Shown one piece after another: positions 18,439 to 27,403 of a stretch of DNA of 64,000 nucleotides. The stretch is from Guptibacillus hwajinpoensis. Its GTDB lineage: Bacteria > Bacillota > Bacilli > Bacillales > Guptibacillaceae. Numbering within the stretch: the first letter of the stretch is position 1; each line of letters starts with the position of its first letter. A model generated the notes under the pieces. The model was not told the DNA's origin, ran no database searches, and saw nothing but the letters and a program-made list of their open reading frames with translations. The position numbers were made by a program, and so were the translations under genes. The DNA lies in NCBI RefSeq assembly GCF_020171785.1, contig NZ_JAIVAE010000003.1, forward strand, positions 544,612 through 608,611. The letters run 5' to 3'.

Positions 18439-18837
18439 TTATGATGGTAAAAGTTTAAGCACCGTTTCAATAATCAGGGTGAGAATCGGTATGGCCATCG
18501 CTAAGATTAATAATTTTCCAGCAAGTTCAATCTTCGAAGCAATCGCCCCTTGACCAGCATCTCTCACAATTTGGGCACCGAATTCAGCTATATACGCAAT
18601 TCCTATAATCTTTAATACCGTTTCGATATAGACAATTTCGACATTTGCTTTTGACGCCAAGCTTTCTAACATTTGAATAATATGTTGAATTTCTCCTATT
18701 AAATAAAGAAAAATCAAAGCGCCTGTGAAAACCGTAATCGTAAAGGCAAACACAGGCTTTTGTTCTTTGACAACAATAACAAGGAAGGTAGCGATTAATC
18801 CCAATCCAACGATTTGTAAAATATCAATCGCAGTCAC
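18439..18837 (-). CDS. spoIIIAD: SpoIIIAD
   Basis: A 132-residue membrane protein with four hydrophobic helices. It has the conserved IVYIETVLKIIGIAYIAEFGAQIVRDAGQGAIASKIELAGK segment shared with SpoIIIAC. Part of the SpoIIIA transenvelope complex needed for SigG activity in the engulfed forespore. It follows spoIIIAC by 3 nt. Confidence 0.94.
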   Translation of the reverse strand: MTAIDILQIVGLGLIATFLVIVVKEQKPVFAFTITVFTGALIFLYLIGEIQHIIQMLESLASKANVEIVYIETVLKIIGIAYIAEFGAQIVRDAGQGAIASKIELAGKLLILAMAIPILTLIIETVLKLLPS

Positions 18838-18840
18838 CCC

Positions 18841-19047
18841 CTAACCCTGGAAAAGGAAGACCCCTCGTATTTTCTGAAAAAGATCATCAATGATCGTGAT
18901 CACCATATAAAGGACAACAATAAAACCAATTAAAGTAACCCAATGGGCGTACTCTTCTTTCCCCATTTGCTTGAGAATGGTATGAAGCATGGCTACAATG
19001 ATACCGATACCCGCAATTTGGAATATTGTATTTACATCATGATTCAT
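18841..19047 (-). CDS. spoIIIAC: SpoIIIAC
   Basis: A 68-residue small membrane protein with two helices and the motif FQIAGIGIIVAMLHTILKQMGKEEYAHW, standard for SpoIIIAC. Its length equals that of B. subtilis AC. It lies between spoIIIAB and spoIIIAD. Confidence 0.94.
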   Translation of the reverse strand: MNHDVNTIFQIAGIGIIVAMLHTILKQMGKEEYAHWVTLIGFIVVLYMVITIIDDLFQKIRGVFLFQG

Positions 19048-19066
19048 TTCCGTTTCCTCCCAATGA

Positions 19067-19579
19067 CTAAATCAATAGTATGACAAGAAGAATCCCCCCA
19101 AGAACACCAAGACTCTTAAACATCCGCTCATACTTCATTTGATTGTCTCTCGCTTCTCGCTCTTCTCTTTCCAAATGAATCAAGGCAAGTTTAATTTGTT
19201 TTTGTTCATGTTCTCGATCGTGTTGACCTATTGTGGCACCAAGTTGTTTCATTACTTCCTTCTCTTCTTGTTTAAAAGCCGTATACTTCCAAACCTCTTC
19301 CATGCTTTCCATCCATGCTTCATAAGCTGTGCCTTGTCCAGCATCGAGCTTTTTCCGAAATGAATCGAAAAACCAGGAAATAGGGTGACCTACCTGTCTA
19401 CAAATGTGACTACAGGCAACACTGAGTGGTGTCATTCCATACACAATTTCAGCTTCCAATGACTGAAGGGCTGCTTTTAACTGCCGCAACTGTCGAGATC
19501 GTTCGCTCACAGTTCTTGACCATTCCACACCTGCCCACGTACTCGCTAAAATAATAAGCACTGCACCTAGTAGCTTCAT
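19067..19579 (-). CDS. spoIIIAB: SpoIIIAB
   Basis: A 170-residue protein with an N-terminal and a C-terminal hydrophobic helix (LLGAVLIILASTWAGVEW and LGVLGGILLVILLI) around a helical cytoplasmic domain (RQLRQLKAALQSLEAEIVYG, LGATIGQHDREHEQKQIKLA). It resembles type II secretion F-domain proteins and is thought to dock the AA ATPase. It is separated from spoIIIAA by 1 nt. Confidence 0.94.
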   Translation of the reverse strand: MKLLGAVLIILASTWAGVEWSRTVSERSRQLRQLKAALQSLEAEIVYGMTPLSVACSHICRQVGHPISWFFDSFRKKLDAGQGTAYEAWMESMEEVWKYTAFKQEEKEVMKQLGATIGQHDREHEQKQIKLALIHLEREEREARDNQMKYERMFKSLGVLGGILLVILLI

Positions 19580-19580
19580 G

Positions 19581-20516
19581 CTAGATCACCTTTTTACGTC
19601 GAATTTCCTTACCTGTTTTATCTTTGATCGCATGAATCGTTCCCGGACCATCTTTCCGTGACAGTTCGACTATTCGTTCAAAAGATCCAGAGTTGATTAA
19701 ACCTTGCATACTTGGTCTACGGTGTAAATCATCCATACTCGTTCCGTGCACAGTGACAACAAGCTTAATTCCTGCATTTATCGCTTCAACTATAGCTTCA
19801 CTATCTTCTTTTCGACCAATTTCATCAACGACCAATATTTCTGGACTCATGGATCGGATCATCATCATCATTCCTTCTGCTTTAGGACAAGCATCCAAAA
19901 CATCAACACGATCACCAAGTCGATGTTGAGGAACCCCTAAAACACAACCAGCAATTTCAGATCGTTCATCAACAATACCAACTTTGGCTGATGGAATTCT
20001 TCTTACGTTATCACCTTCAGCCATAATTCGAGTTAAGTCACGAAGCATCGTCGTTTTACCGGACTGTGGCGGTCCTAAGATAATTGTATTTGTCCATCCC
20101 CCTGCATAAAGATATGATACAAGCGGTACAGCTATTCCAAGCTTTTGTTTTGCAATTCTTACGTTAAAAGATGCAATGTCCCGGATCGCTTTAACATGTC
20201 CGTTTAGCGTAATGACTTTTCCTGCAAGACCGACGCGGTGCCCACCTTCAATCGTGACAAATCCCTTTTTTAATTCTTCTTCTAGCGCGTACAGGGAATA
20301 ATGGCTAAGTTTATTTATCATTTGTGAACTATCATCTTTTGAAATGAAGTATGTTTGACCGTTTAAGAGAGGAAAATTCGGTTTTCCATTGATCATTATT
20401 TCAAGCGGACGGTTAATGCGCATTCGAATTTCTTCAATCGTTGATCTTTCCATTTCTGTGTATTGACACAGTATTTCCCTTACATTTTCCGGAAGCACGC
20501 GAAGAGCTTCTTCCAC
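19581..20516 (-). CDS. spoIIIAA: SpoIIIAA, ATPase of the SpoIIIA complex
   Basis: A 311-residue AAA/secretion-type ATPase with Walker A ILGPPQSGKTTMLRD, Walker B ILVVDEIGRKED and the VVTVHG segment. It powers the SpoIIIA apparatus from the mother-cell cytoplasm. The frame reaches a GTG at 20534, but GGAGGAGGG lies inside it, and the GTG at 20516 is 6 nt after that site and is preferred. It is the first gene of the operon and has a SigE-like promoter upstream. Confidence 0.95.
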   Translation of the reverse strand: MEEALRVLPENVREILCQYTEMERSTIEEIRMRINRPLEIMINGKPNFPLLNGQTYFISKDDSSQMINKLSHYSLYALEEELKKGFVTIEGGHRVGLAGKVITLNGHVKAIRDIASFNVRIAKQKLGIAVPLVSYLYAGGWTNTIILGPPQSGKTTMLRDLTRIMAEGDNVRRIPSAKVGIVDERSEIAGCVLGVPQHRLGDRVDVLDACPKAEGMMMMIRSMSPEILVVDEIGRKEDSEAIVEAINAGIKLVVTVHGTSMDDLHRRPSMQGLINSGSFERIVELSRKDGPGTIHAIKDKTGKEIRRKKVI

Positions 20517-20553
20517 GAATGTCCCTCCTCCCACTGCTTGTTTCTCTCTACAC

Positions 20554-20581
20554 TACTATTCCTATTTTGATCGAAATATGT
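20554..20581 (-). promoter_or_regulatory. Candidate SigE promoter of spoIIIA operon
   Basis: On the minus strand ACATATT (20581-20575), a 14-nt spacer and AATAGTA (20560-20554) resemble SigE boxes (TCATATT and CATACANT). The -10 match is partial; the position and the known SigE control of spoIIIA in B. subtilis support it. Confidence 0.4.
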
Positions 20582-20592
20582 CTCTATCAAAT

Positions 20593-20856
20593 CTATGAGA
20601 GAGTGCCAATTAAAATAAAGCCTACACCAATTACAATGAATAGAATTTTTGTGATTGATAGATCTCCTGCTAGACCAATTAGTCCAGCTGTCATCGTAAC
20701 GACAAGGATAATAGGCCCGACAATGGCTAAAAATGCATTGATCAACATTGCGGTTTTAAGATCACGAAAAACTAGAATTAATACACCTGCAATTAGCTCA
20801 ATAACACCTGAGAGTATGCGAAGTAAACCCATTACAAGAACCGAATGAATCATCAT
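20593..20856 (-). CDS. yqhV: YqhV, DUF2619 membrane protein
   Basis: An 87-residue protein with three hydrophobic helices (about 4-29, 36-58 and 67-86). It is of the YqhV/DUF2619 family and sits immediately upstream of spoIIIAA as in B. subtilis, where it belongs to the SigE regulon. AGGGAGGGTT precedes tandem ATG codons at 20856 and 20853. Function is unknown. Confidence 0.85.
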   Translation of the reverse strand: MMIHSVLVMGLLRILSGVIELIAGVLILVFRDLKTAMLINAFLAIVGPIILVVTMTAGLIGLAGDLSITKILFIVIGVGFILIGTLS

Positions 20857-20934
20857 AACCCTCCCTAATCAGTACAACTTATGATGACACCATCTATTTC
20901 AGAAGACTAAGTTATGGGGCAGTCTTTAAAAGAC

Positions 20935-20962
20935 ACAAAAAAACCACCCTAATGTGGGTGGT
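20935..20962 (-). terminator. Terminator of the tetR/ABC cassette
   Basis: ACCACCC (20943-20949) pairs with GGGTGGT (20956-20962), followed on the minus strand by TTTTTTTGTG. It overlaps the tetR-family stop codon and closes the cassette. Confidence 0.85.
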
Positions 20963-21621
20963 TATCTTGCTTTTAAACCATGTAATATGAATTGAACAGT
21001 TATTTCAATTTCTTTCTCATCATCCCAATCACGGTCCGGAACCATAATATATCTTGCTAGAAAAAAACCGAGAATGGCGGTTAATGAAAGTCGAATGGCA
21101 GAGGAAGAGGGGATTTCAATCAATTCTCCTTTTTCTTGAAAGTGAACGACTACTTTTCCAAATCGATCAAATAAATCTTTCGCTATATGCTCGATAAATT
21201 GTGTGCGAAGTTCTTCATGAAAAGGAATTTCCTGAATAAGAATTTTCACAATCGGTAAGTGCTTACGAATAAATGTTTGTCTATTTCTTACAACCGCCTT
21301 TAAAAAATCTTCATAGTGCTCATAATCTTGTTCTAGTACTTTATCTAAATCTTTAACGATAAAAGGAGCAACAAGATGACTCATGACAGGTGTAACAATA
21401 GCTAGAAGCAACTCTTTTTTCGTGCGATAGTGTCGAAATATCGTTCCTTCTGCTACACCAGCACGTCTGGCAATTTCGCTAGTTGATGAAGCAGAAAATC
21501 CCTTTTCCTGAAACATCTCAACCGCTGCTTTTACGATGCGCTTTTGTTTCTCAGTTAAATCTCCGGAATCGCTCACTTCTTCATCAAAAAGCCATCCCAT
21601 GTTATTCTCTTCCTTCTTCAT
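20962..21621 (-). CDS. TetR/AcrR family repressor of the adjacent ABC exporter
   Basis: A 219-residue regulator. The N-terminal HTH region reads TEKQKRIVKAAVEMFQEKGFSASSTSEIARRAGVAEGTIFRHYRTKKELL, a classical TetR motif, and the C-terminal ligand domain is specific to the subfamily. It is the last gene of a three-gene operon (ATPase, permease, regulator). Two 19-bp operators in front of the operon suggest autoregulation. Inducer unknown. A start at the internal ATG 7 codons later (behind AAGGAAGAG) is equally possible. Confidence 0.85.
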   Translation of the reverse strand: MKKEENNMGWLFDEEVSDSGDLTEKQKRIVKAAVEMFQEKGFSASSTSEIARRAGVAEGTIFRHYRTKKELLLAIVTPVMSHLVAPFIVKDLDKVLEQDYEHYEDFLKAVVRNRQTFIRKHLPIVKILIQEIPFHEELRTQFIEHIAKDLFDRFGKVVVHFQEKGELIEIPSSSAIRLSLTAILGFFLARYIMVPDRDWDDEKEIEITVQFILHGLKAR

Positions 21622-21636
21622 ATGCTCCCCCTGATT

Positions 21637-22650
21637 CTAAATTCGTCGATGTTTTTTTAGTGCATATATGTTTAAAATCATAAAAACGATTGAAAATCCA
21701 AGTAAAACAAGTAAATCAATCCATATATCTGTTAATCCTTGTCCTTTAATCATAACACTTCTTAAAGCATCAGCTCCATAATACAAAGGAGTTAACGGAC
21801 CTATCCAGCTAAGATAGTTTGAGATCGTATCAAGATTAAACAACCCAGAGAAAAAGATTTGGGGAACGACCACAAGAGGAATGAATTGAATCATTTGCAA
21901 TTCATTTTTTGCGAATGAAGAGAGTAAAGTTCCCAACGTTAGTGCACTTAACGCTAGCATAAGTGTAATCAACAAGACGTAAAGAAAAGCTCCTTCCATC
22001 ATGAGATCAATCACATAAATACTATATAATGCTATTATGGCGGATTGAAGCATTGTAAATAATCCAAAACCAATTACATAACCTGTTACAAGTTCCCACC
22101 TTTTTATTGGGGTAGCCAAAACTCGTTCAAGCGTCCCTTGTGTCCTCTCTCTCAAGAAAGAGACTCCAGCAATTAAAAACACAAAGAAGAATATAAAGAA
22201 ACCTACTAAAACAGGTCCAAAGTGATCAAATGAACTCATATCGTTCGAACCAAACAAATAGGACACTTCCAAATCCACTTCTTGATTTTTTCCCATTGAA
22301 CTACTTTGAACCATATTGATGACTGCTCGATTAATAGAAGGATCGCTCCCCTCAAGATATAGCTTTTTCGCACCGTTCCCAAAATCAATCACAGCATCAT
22401 AATCGTTTTTCAAAGTAGATTCAATTGGTTCATCTGAAGCGATGGGTTTTACATTAGCGTGTTTTTCCATTTGTTCAACGATCGATTCAGGGGCGTTTCG
22501 TACGCCTAGTTTCAATTCCAGATCTTCTCCGTTAAAGACAAGAGATAGCATGGTTAAAATAATAATAGGCGCGACAATCATTAAAGCCATCGTTCGTTTA
22601 TCACTTATAAACTGCCTCAATATTCTTATTACAACTGCAATTATCCTCAT
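21637..22650 (-). CDS. ABC-2 type exporter permease
   Basis: A 337-residue permease with one N-terminal helix (MALMIVAPIIILTMLSLVF), a roughly 150-residue extracellular domain, and five C-terminal helices including VGFFIFFFVFLIAGVSFLRERTQGTLERVLATPIKRWEL, the ABC-2 signature. It overlaps the ATPase gene by 4 nt. Such pairs export drugs or lipophilic peptides; the substrate cannot be read from the sequence. Confidence 0.88.
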   Translation of the reverse strand: MRIIAVVIRILRQFISDKRTMALMIVAPIIILTMLSLVFNGEDLELKLGVRNAPESIVEQMEKHANVKPIASDEPIESTLKNDYDAVIDFGNGAKKLYLEGSDPSINRAVINMVQSSSMGKNQEVDLEVSYLFGSNDMSSFDHFGPVLVGFFIFFFVFLIAGVSFLRERTQGTLERVLATPIKRWELVTGYVIGFGLFTMLQSAIIALYSIYVIDLMMEGAFLYVLLITLMLALSALTLGTLLSSFAKNELQMIQFIPLVVVPQIFFSGLFNLDTISNYLSWIGPLTPLYYGADALRSVMIKGQGLTDIWIDLLVLLGFSIVFMILNIYALKKHRRI

Positions 22651-23369
22651 TCGCCCCCTCCTCCAAATGAAAGAAACGCTTCCTCGATTGTTACTGAGTC
22701 AGTTTGTTTTTTTAATTCCTCCGGTGTGCCGACTGCAATCAATTGACCATTTTGGATCATACCAAGCCTTGAACATCTTTCAGCTTCATCCATTACATGA
22801 GTTGTTACCAATATAAGGACTCCATTGCTTCTTAGTTTTTCAAATGTCCACCAAATTTTTTGTCTAAGTGAAGGGTCAATTCCAACAGTTGGCTCATCTA
22901 ACAGTAAAATATCAGGATTGTGTAACAAAGCAATGGCGAGGGATAAGCGTCGCTTCATTCCACCCGAAAAATCTTCTACGTTCTTTTGAAGTTCATTTTC
23001 TAAATTAACGAGCTGCATTACCTCTATAATCCGTTCTTTTTGATCACGTCGATGGACACCGCTTAGAGTTGCAAAAAACTTCAGGTTCTCATAAGCGGTT
23101 AATTCACCATACAAAGCATCCGCCTGCGCCATATAACCAACTTTCTTCATCATACTAAGATTGGGCATTTTCGTATCGAGCACCTTCACCTCACCTTCAG
23201 AAGCCTCTTCAATACCACATAAAAGTTTCACTAAGGTTGTCTTACCAGAGCCGGATGGTCCTAAAAGACCGAATATCTCACCGCGTTTTAGTGAAAGATT
23301 AACATGATCTAAAATGGTAGTTTTGCCGTAGTTCTTCGTAACATTTGCTTCAATTGCACCTTTGGGCAT
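22647..23369 (-). CDS. ABC exporter ATP-binding protein
   Basis: A 240-residue ATPase with Walker A GLLGPSGSGKTTLVKLLCG, signature FSGGMKRRLSLAIALLH and Walker B DILLLDEPTVGIDPSLR, plus the switch histidine in TTHVMDEAE. The fold is that of CcmA/drug-export ATPases. AGGAGGGG lies 4 nt before the ATG. First gene of the cassette, transcribed from the operator-bearing promoter upstream. Confidence 0.92.
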   Translation of the reverse strand: MPKGAIEANVTKNYGKTTILDHVNLSLKRGEIFGLLGPSGSGKTTLVKLLCGIEEASEGEVKVLDTKMPNLSMMKKVGYMAQADALYGELTAYENLKFFATLSGVHRRDQKERIIEVMQLVNLENELQKNVEDFSGGMKRRLSLAIALLHNPDILLLDEPTVGIDPSLRQKIWWTFEKLRSNGVLILVTTHVMDEAERCSRLGMIQNGQLIAVGTPEELKKQTDSVTIEEAFLSFGGGGE

Positions 23370-23382
23370 GTGACCCCTCCTA

Positions 23383-23449
23383 AAATGAGTGATTACTCAC
23401 TATATTTTATCATGAAATCACTCATTGTAAAGTGAGTAATCACTCATTT
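23383..23449 (-). promoter_or_regulatory. Paired 19-bp operators around the ABC/tetR promoter
   Basis: AAATGAGTGATTACTCACT (23383-23401) and its exact reverse complement (23431-23449) flank 29 nt. Each contains the palindrome TGAGT-N4-ACTCA. A third half-like ATCACTCAT lies at 23417-23425. On the minus strand TTTACA and TAAAAT, 16 nt apart, lie between the two operators, so a bound TetR dimer pair would cover the promoter from both sides. Confidence 0.8.
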
Positions 23450-23458
23450 TTAAAGTAA

Positions 23459-23488
23459 ACAAAAAAACCGCTCATACAGAGCGGTTTT
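23459..23488 (-). terminator. Intrinsic terminator of efp
   Basis: AACCGCTC (23466-23473) pairs with GAGCGGTT (23479-23486), with a T-run on the minus strand. It insulates efp from the ABC cassette. Confidence 0.9.
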
Positions 23489-23502
23489 TAAAAATCACTT
23501 CA

Positions 23503-24060
23503 CTATCCCCTTGATACATATTCACCTTTAGAAGTATCAATAATGAGAATGTCTCCCTGGTTCACAAAGAACGGCACTTGAACCGTTAAACCAGTTTCAA
23601 CAGTTGCAGGCTTTGTTCCTCCTGAAGCTGTATCACCTTTAATACCAGGCTCAGTTTCAGTAACAACGAGTTCAACAGTATTTGGTAATTCCACACCGAT
23701 GGTTTCTTCACCATAAGTACGAATCGAAATTTCCATGTTTTCCTTCAGGAATTTTAGTTCATAATTAATTTGCTCTGTAGGAAGTTCCACTTGCTCATAT
23801 GTTGTTGTATCCATAAATGTGTGCATATCTCCACTTGCATAAAGATATTGCATTTTACGATTTTCAATATGAGCTTTTGAAACCTTTTCTCCAGCACGAA
23901 ACGTTTTTTCTTGAATTCCACCCGTACGAAGGTTGCGTAGCTTTGTTCTTACGAAAGCTGCTCCTTTACCAGGTTTCACGTGTTGAAATTCCATTACTGT
24001 CCAGATCCCATTATCCACTTCAATTGTAAGACCAGTTTTTAAATCGTTAACAGAAATCAT
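23503..24060 (-). CDS. efp: Translation elongation factor P
   Basis: A 185-residue three-domain protein that relieves ribosome stalling at polyproline. The tip lysine is K32 in VKPGKGAAF, the residue that carries the 5-aminopentanol modification in B. subtilis. The C-terminal signature [23 protein letters not shown] is complete. It follows papA by 18 nt, probably in one transcript. Confidence 0.97.
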   Translation of the reverse strand: MISVNDLKTGLTIEVDNGIWTVMEFQHVKPGKGAAFVRTKLRNLRTGGIQEKTFRAGEKVSKAHIENRKMQYLYASGDMHTFMDTTTYEQVELPTEQINYELKFLKENMEISIRTYGEETIGVELPNTVELVVTETEPGIKGDTASGGTKPATVETGLTVQVPFFVNQGDILIIDTSKGEYVSRG

Positions 24061-24078
24061 TGTAGTCCCTCACTTTCA

Positions 24079-25146
24079 TTATTCGCCGAGAATCAGCAAT
24101 TCCTTTGTGGAATGAGACAATGTCTCATTTCCTGTCTCGGTGATGACTGTATCATCTTCTATTCGTACTCCGCCCTTACCAGAGAGGTAAATACCTGGTT
24201 CAACGGTAACAACCATACCCGGTTCTAACACTGTATCAGATTTTGTTGAAAGCGCTGGTCCTTCATGTACTTCTAGACCAACACCATGCCCCAATGTATG
24301 ACCAAAGTAGTCACCATAACCTTTTGCAGCAATGAGATCCCTGGATATAGCATCAGCTTCTTTGCCGCTCATTCCAGGCTTGATTTCTTCCATTGCCTTA
24401 AGCTGAGCTTCAAGAACCGTGTGGTAAATACCTTTCAGCTCTTCTCCAGGATCTCCAACAGCCACTGTACGTGTTATATCAGAACAATATCCTTTATAAT
24501 AAGCGCCAAAATCAAGTGTGATTAGTTCGTTCTTTCCAATGACTTTATCACTTGCAACACCGTGGGGAAGGCTTGAGCGAATACCCGACGCAACTATAAT
24601 ATCAAAAGAAGATGAGGTTGCGCCATTTTTTCTCATAAAAAACTCAAGCTCGTTGGATACGTCAAGCTCTGTAATACCCGTTCTGATATAGTTTGTAATA
24701 TGTTGAAAAGCAGCATCCGCTATTTCAGTAGCTTCTTTCAATACGTTTAATTCACTAGAGTCTTTAATCATACGATGTTTTTCAAGAAGGCCATTGATAG
24801 GTACAAGACTAGCTTCAACTTTGGCTTCATATGCTTTAAAGACCTGGTATGTAACTTGCGTTTCTTCAAAACCTAGCTTCTTTACGCCTAGTGCATTAGC
24901 TAATTTAGCAACTTCTTCTACAATAGGACCCTTGTGTTGTACAATCTCAAAACCCTTTGCTTGCTCCTGTGCCTGATCAACATAACGAAAGTCTGTTATA
25001 AACTTCGCTTCTTTCTCAGTTATTAGGACAACTCCTGAGCTTCCGGTGAACTGCGAAATATATCTGCGATTGCTTGCTGAGGTAATTAACATCGCATCAA
25101 TATCATACTCTTTAAATGACTGACGTAGATTCTCAATACGTTTCAC
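24079..25146 (-). CDS. papA: M24 family Xaa-Pro aminopeptidase (YqhT)
   Basis: A 355-residue metallopeptidase. The N-terminal creatinase-like domain is about 1-125. The pita-bread catalytic domain shows metal ligands in TLDFGAYYKGYCSDITR (two Asp), the His in FGHTLGHGVGLEVHE, and Glu in VVTVEPGIYL and RIEDDTVIT. It cleaves N-terminal residues preceding proline. It lies between aroQ and efp as in B. subtilis yqhT. Confidence 0.93.
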   Translation of the reverse strand: MKRIENLRQSFKEYDIDAMLITSASNRRYISQFTGSSGVVLITEKEAKFITDFRYVDQAQEQAKGFEIVQHKGPIVEEVAKLANALGVKKLGFEETQVTYQVFKAYEAKVEASLVPINGLLEKHRMIKDSSELNVLKEATEIADAAFQHITNYIRTGITELDVSNELEFFMRKNGATSSSFDIIVASGIRSSLPHGVASDKVIGKNELITLDFGAYYKGYCSDITRTVAVGDPGEELKGIYHTVLEAQLKAMEEIKPGMSGKEADAISRDLIAAKGYGDYFGHTLGHGVGLEVHEGPALSTKSDTVLEPGMVVTVEPGIYLSGKGGVRIEDDTVITETGNETLSHSTKELLILGE

Positions 25147-25166
25147 AACTTCGTCCTCCTTTAGAA

Positions 25167-25586
25167 TTATAAAAATGACTGCAATGCTAGTTCATAACCC
25201 TTTAATCCAAATCCTACAATTTGACCTGTAGTGACAGGGGAAATCACAGACGTGTGTCGAAAAGGCTCTCGCTTATGTACATTTGAAATATGTACCTCTA
25301 CCACTGAAACAGGAACACTAGCAATTGCATCACGGATTGCATAACTATAATGAGTGAAGGCGCCTGGATTTAGAATAATACCCGAAGCATGCTCTGCTTC
25401 ATGAATCCAATCAATTAGATCGCCTTCGTGATTTGATTGACGAAAAATTACAGTGGCCTCATTTTCACTAGCTAATTGAGATATTCGCTGCTCCACATTT
25501 TCAAGCGTTTCGTTCCCATAAATGTCAGGTTCACGTTTACCCAGTCGATTTAAATTAGGTCCGTTAAGCACATAGAATGTTTTCAT
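25167..25586 (-). CDS. aroQ: Type II 3-dehydroquinate dehydratase
   Basis: A 139-residue enzyme of the shikimate pathway. It has the type II motifs LNGPNLNRLGKREPDIYG, ILNPGAFTHYSYAIRDAI and VHISNVHKREPFRHTSVIS with the catalytic His. The ATG at 25586 follows AAGGAG by 6 nt and matches the family N-terminus; an upstream extension to 25604 is unlikely. B. subtilis counterpart is yqhS. Confidence 0.95.
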   Translation of the reverse strand: MKTFYVLNGPNLNRLGKREPDIYGNETLENVEQRISQLASENEATVIFRQSNHEGDLIDWIHEAEHASGIILNPGAFTHYSYAIRDAIASVPVSVVEVHISNVHKREPFRHTSVISPVTTGQIVGFGLKGYELALQSFL

Positions 25587-25641
25587 GCCAGTCTCCTTAC
25601 TCATGACGATTCGGCAGTTCTCTCTAACTCAGATGATGCAT

Positions 25642-25671
25642 AAAAAAAGAGAATGTTCCATGAACATTCTA
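25642..25671 (-). terminator. Intrinsic terminator of yqhR
   Basis: AGAATGTTC (25650-25658) pairs with GAACATTCT (25662-25670), followed on the minus strand by CTTTTTTTA. Confidence 0.85.
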
Positions 25672-25679
25672 CCATAGCT

Positions 25680-26210
25680 TCATTTGTTTGAATAGGAAGT
25701 GCCCTTTTGCTGGTTCTCATGATACTCAAATGAGATCGAATAGCCAATGAATACTCCATAGAGTAAATAGAGGCAGATAGTTGTAATAACTGTATTGCGA
25801 TCTAGTTTTGTAATTGTTGGCAAGTCAATAAACATTGGATTAAGCAAGTAGAATACAATGATCCATAGTACAACCCCATAAGCAAGCCCTGCCAGCATAT
25901 TATTGATTTTCACAAGCGTTATTTTATATAAAAATGCAACGAGAATGGAAACAAGTCCAATTGAAAGGATACCTATCCATTGACCTAGCTGTTCATTCTT
26001 CCACTCTCCAAGTGCCCACGGTGAAAGGATTAACGAAGGCGGTATTTTCGTAAACTTAAACAAATAAGTCAAGTACCCAATAAGTCCCCAAAACAGTCCC
26101 CCCGCTATTCCGATCGTAACAATTTTTGATGTGAAAGAAAGAGGTTGTTCTTGTTTATTCTGTTCAAGCTGCTCGTTTTCTTTTGAGTCCTGCTGCTTTT
26201 CTTTTTCCAT
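25680..26210 (-). CDS. yqhR: YqhR/FigP, membrane partner of SpoVAF
   Basis: A 176-residue protein: a charged Glu/Gln/Lys-rich N-terminal 25 residues, then four hydrophobic helices (about 27-48, 71-90, 98-120 and 140-160). It belongs to the YqhR family. In B. subtilis YqhR was recently shown, to my recollection, to form a germination ion channel with SpoVAF and renamed FigP; spoVAF is also present in this window. GAGGTG 6 nt before ATG 26210 selects that start over a GTG at 26219. It is divergent from yqhQ. Confidence 0.82.
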   Translation of the reverse strand: MEKEKQQDSKENEQLEQNKQEQPLSFTSKIVTIGIAGGLFWGLIGYLTYLFKFTKIPPSLILSPWALGEWKNEQLGQWIGILSIGLVSILVAFLYKITLVKINNMLAGLAYGVVLWIIVFYLLNPMFIDLPTITKLDRNTVITTICLYLLYGVFIGYSISFEYHENQQKGTSYSNK

Positions 26211-26433
26211 TAGATTCACCTCATACCTAGCATTTCCTACTGTACACGAAATTATTTATTAGAAAATATGTGTATTGGTGAGATTAAAATCGCTAACGTT
26301 GGGGAAAATGATTATTAACATCTCCCATCTAGAGGTTTTTGCCTATTTCTTGTAGAATGGTATTAAATACATTTAAACAAGAGTATAATCGTTTCAAAAC
26401 ATTCTACTTCATACTATAGGTTGGTGAGAGATA

Positions 26434-27381
26434 TTGTCAGATACTAACAAGCCTGCATATGGCGGGCAAGCAGTTGTGGAAGGCGTCATGTTTCAGGGGA
26501 AACATACATCTGTAACTGCTATTCGGCGAAAGGATGGATCGATTGATTATCTAGAAGTTCCCAAACAGCCGAAACCAATACGAACAAAACTTAAGAAGAT
26601 TCCCTTTATACGCGGAGTTGTCGCAATCATTGATGCTAGTGGAAATGGGACGAAGCATTTAAATTTCTCTAGCGAGCGTTACGATGTTGATCCTTCTGAA
26701 GATGAGGAAGTCCTTGGAAAAGATGAGCCTTCTAAACTAACTCTTTTATTAGGTGCTGCTGCTATAGGCGTTATTTCTTTCGCTTTTGTGAAAACGATTT
26801 TCACCTTATTACCAGCATTAGCTGCAGCTTCACTGGAGTTTATATTTCCAGGTCACGTGGTCCAGAATTTAATAGAAGGCTTCATTAAATTGATTCTACT
26901 GCTCGGCTATATTTATTTCATTTCACTCACACCTATCGTTAAAAGAGTGTTTCAGTATCATGGTGCAGAGCACAAAGTAATTAATGCTTATGAGGCTGGA
27001 TTACCCATTACAATCGATAATGTCCAGAAACAATCACGACTGCATTACCGATGCGGAAGTAGCTTTATTCTTTTCACAGTCGTCATTGGAGTGTTTATTT
27101 ATCTATTAGTTCCCACTGACCCTTTATGGGTCAGGTTAGTATATCGTGTTGCATTAATACCAGTTGTTCTTGGTGTCTCTTTTGAAGTTCTTCAGCTAAC
27201 GAACAAAGTGAGAGACATTCCAGTTTTGAAAGGACTTGGCTATCCAGGATTGTGGGTACAGCTCCTTACGACGAAGAATCCTGATGATAAACAAGTAGAT
27301 GTAGCCATTCACTCATTTAAAGAACTACTTTCTCGAGATAAATTACGAGAGGAAGATGATTCAAGCACAAAAGTTGTGTAA
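26434..27381 (+). CDS. yqhQ: YqhQ, DUF1385 membrane protein
   Basis: A 315-residue protein starting at TTG, with GGTGAGAG upstream. It has the DUF1385 hallmarks YGGQAVVEGVMFQG, FQYHGAEHKVINAYEAG and SRLHYRCGSSFILFT, and about five membrane helices. In other bacteria DUF1385 proteins have been linked to early envelope and cell-separation processes. The function in bacilli is not settled. It is followed by yqhP in the same direction. Confidence 0.9.
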   Translation: MSDTNKPAYGGQAVVEGVMFQGKHTSVTAIRRKDGSIDYLEVPKQPKPIRTKLKKIPFIRGVVAIIDASGNGTKHLNFSSERYDVDPSEDEEVLGKDEPSKLTLLLGAAAIGVISFAFVKTIFTLLPALAAASLEFIFPGHVVQNLIEGFIKLILLLGYIYFISLTPIVKRVFQYHGAEHKVINAYEAGLPITIDNVQKQSRLHYRCGSSFILFTVVIGVFIYLLVPTDPLWVRLVYRVALIPVVLGVSFEVLQLTNKVRDIPVLKGLGYPGLWVQLLTTKNPDDKQVDVAIHSFKELLSRDKLREEDDSSTKVV

Positions 27382-27403
27382 AGATGAACAGGAGGTGAAT
27401 CAT

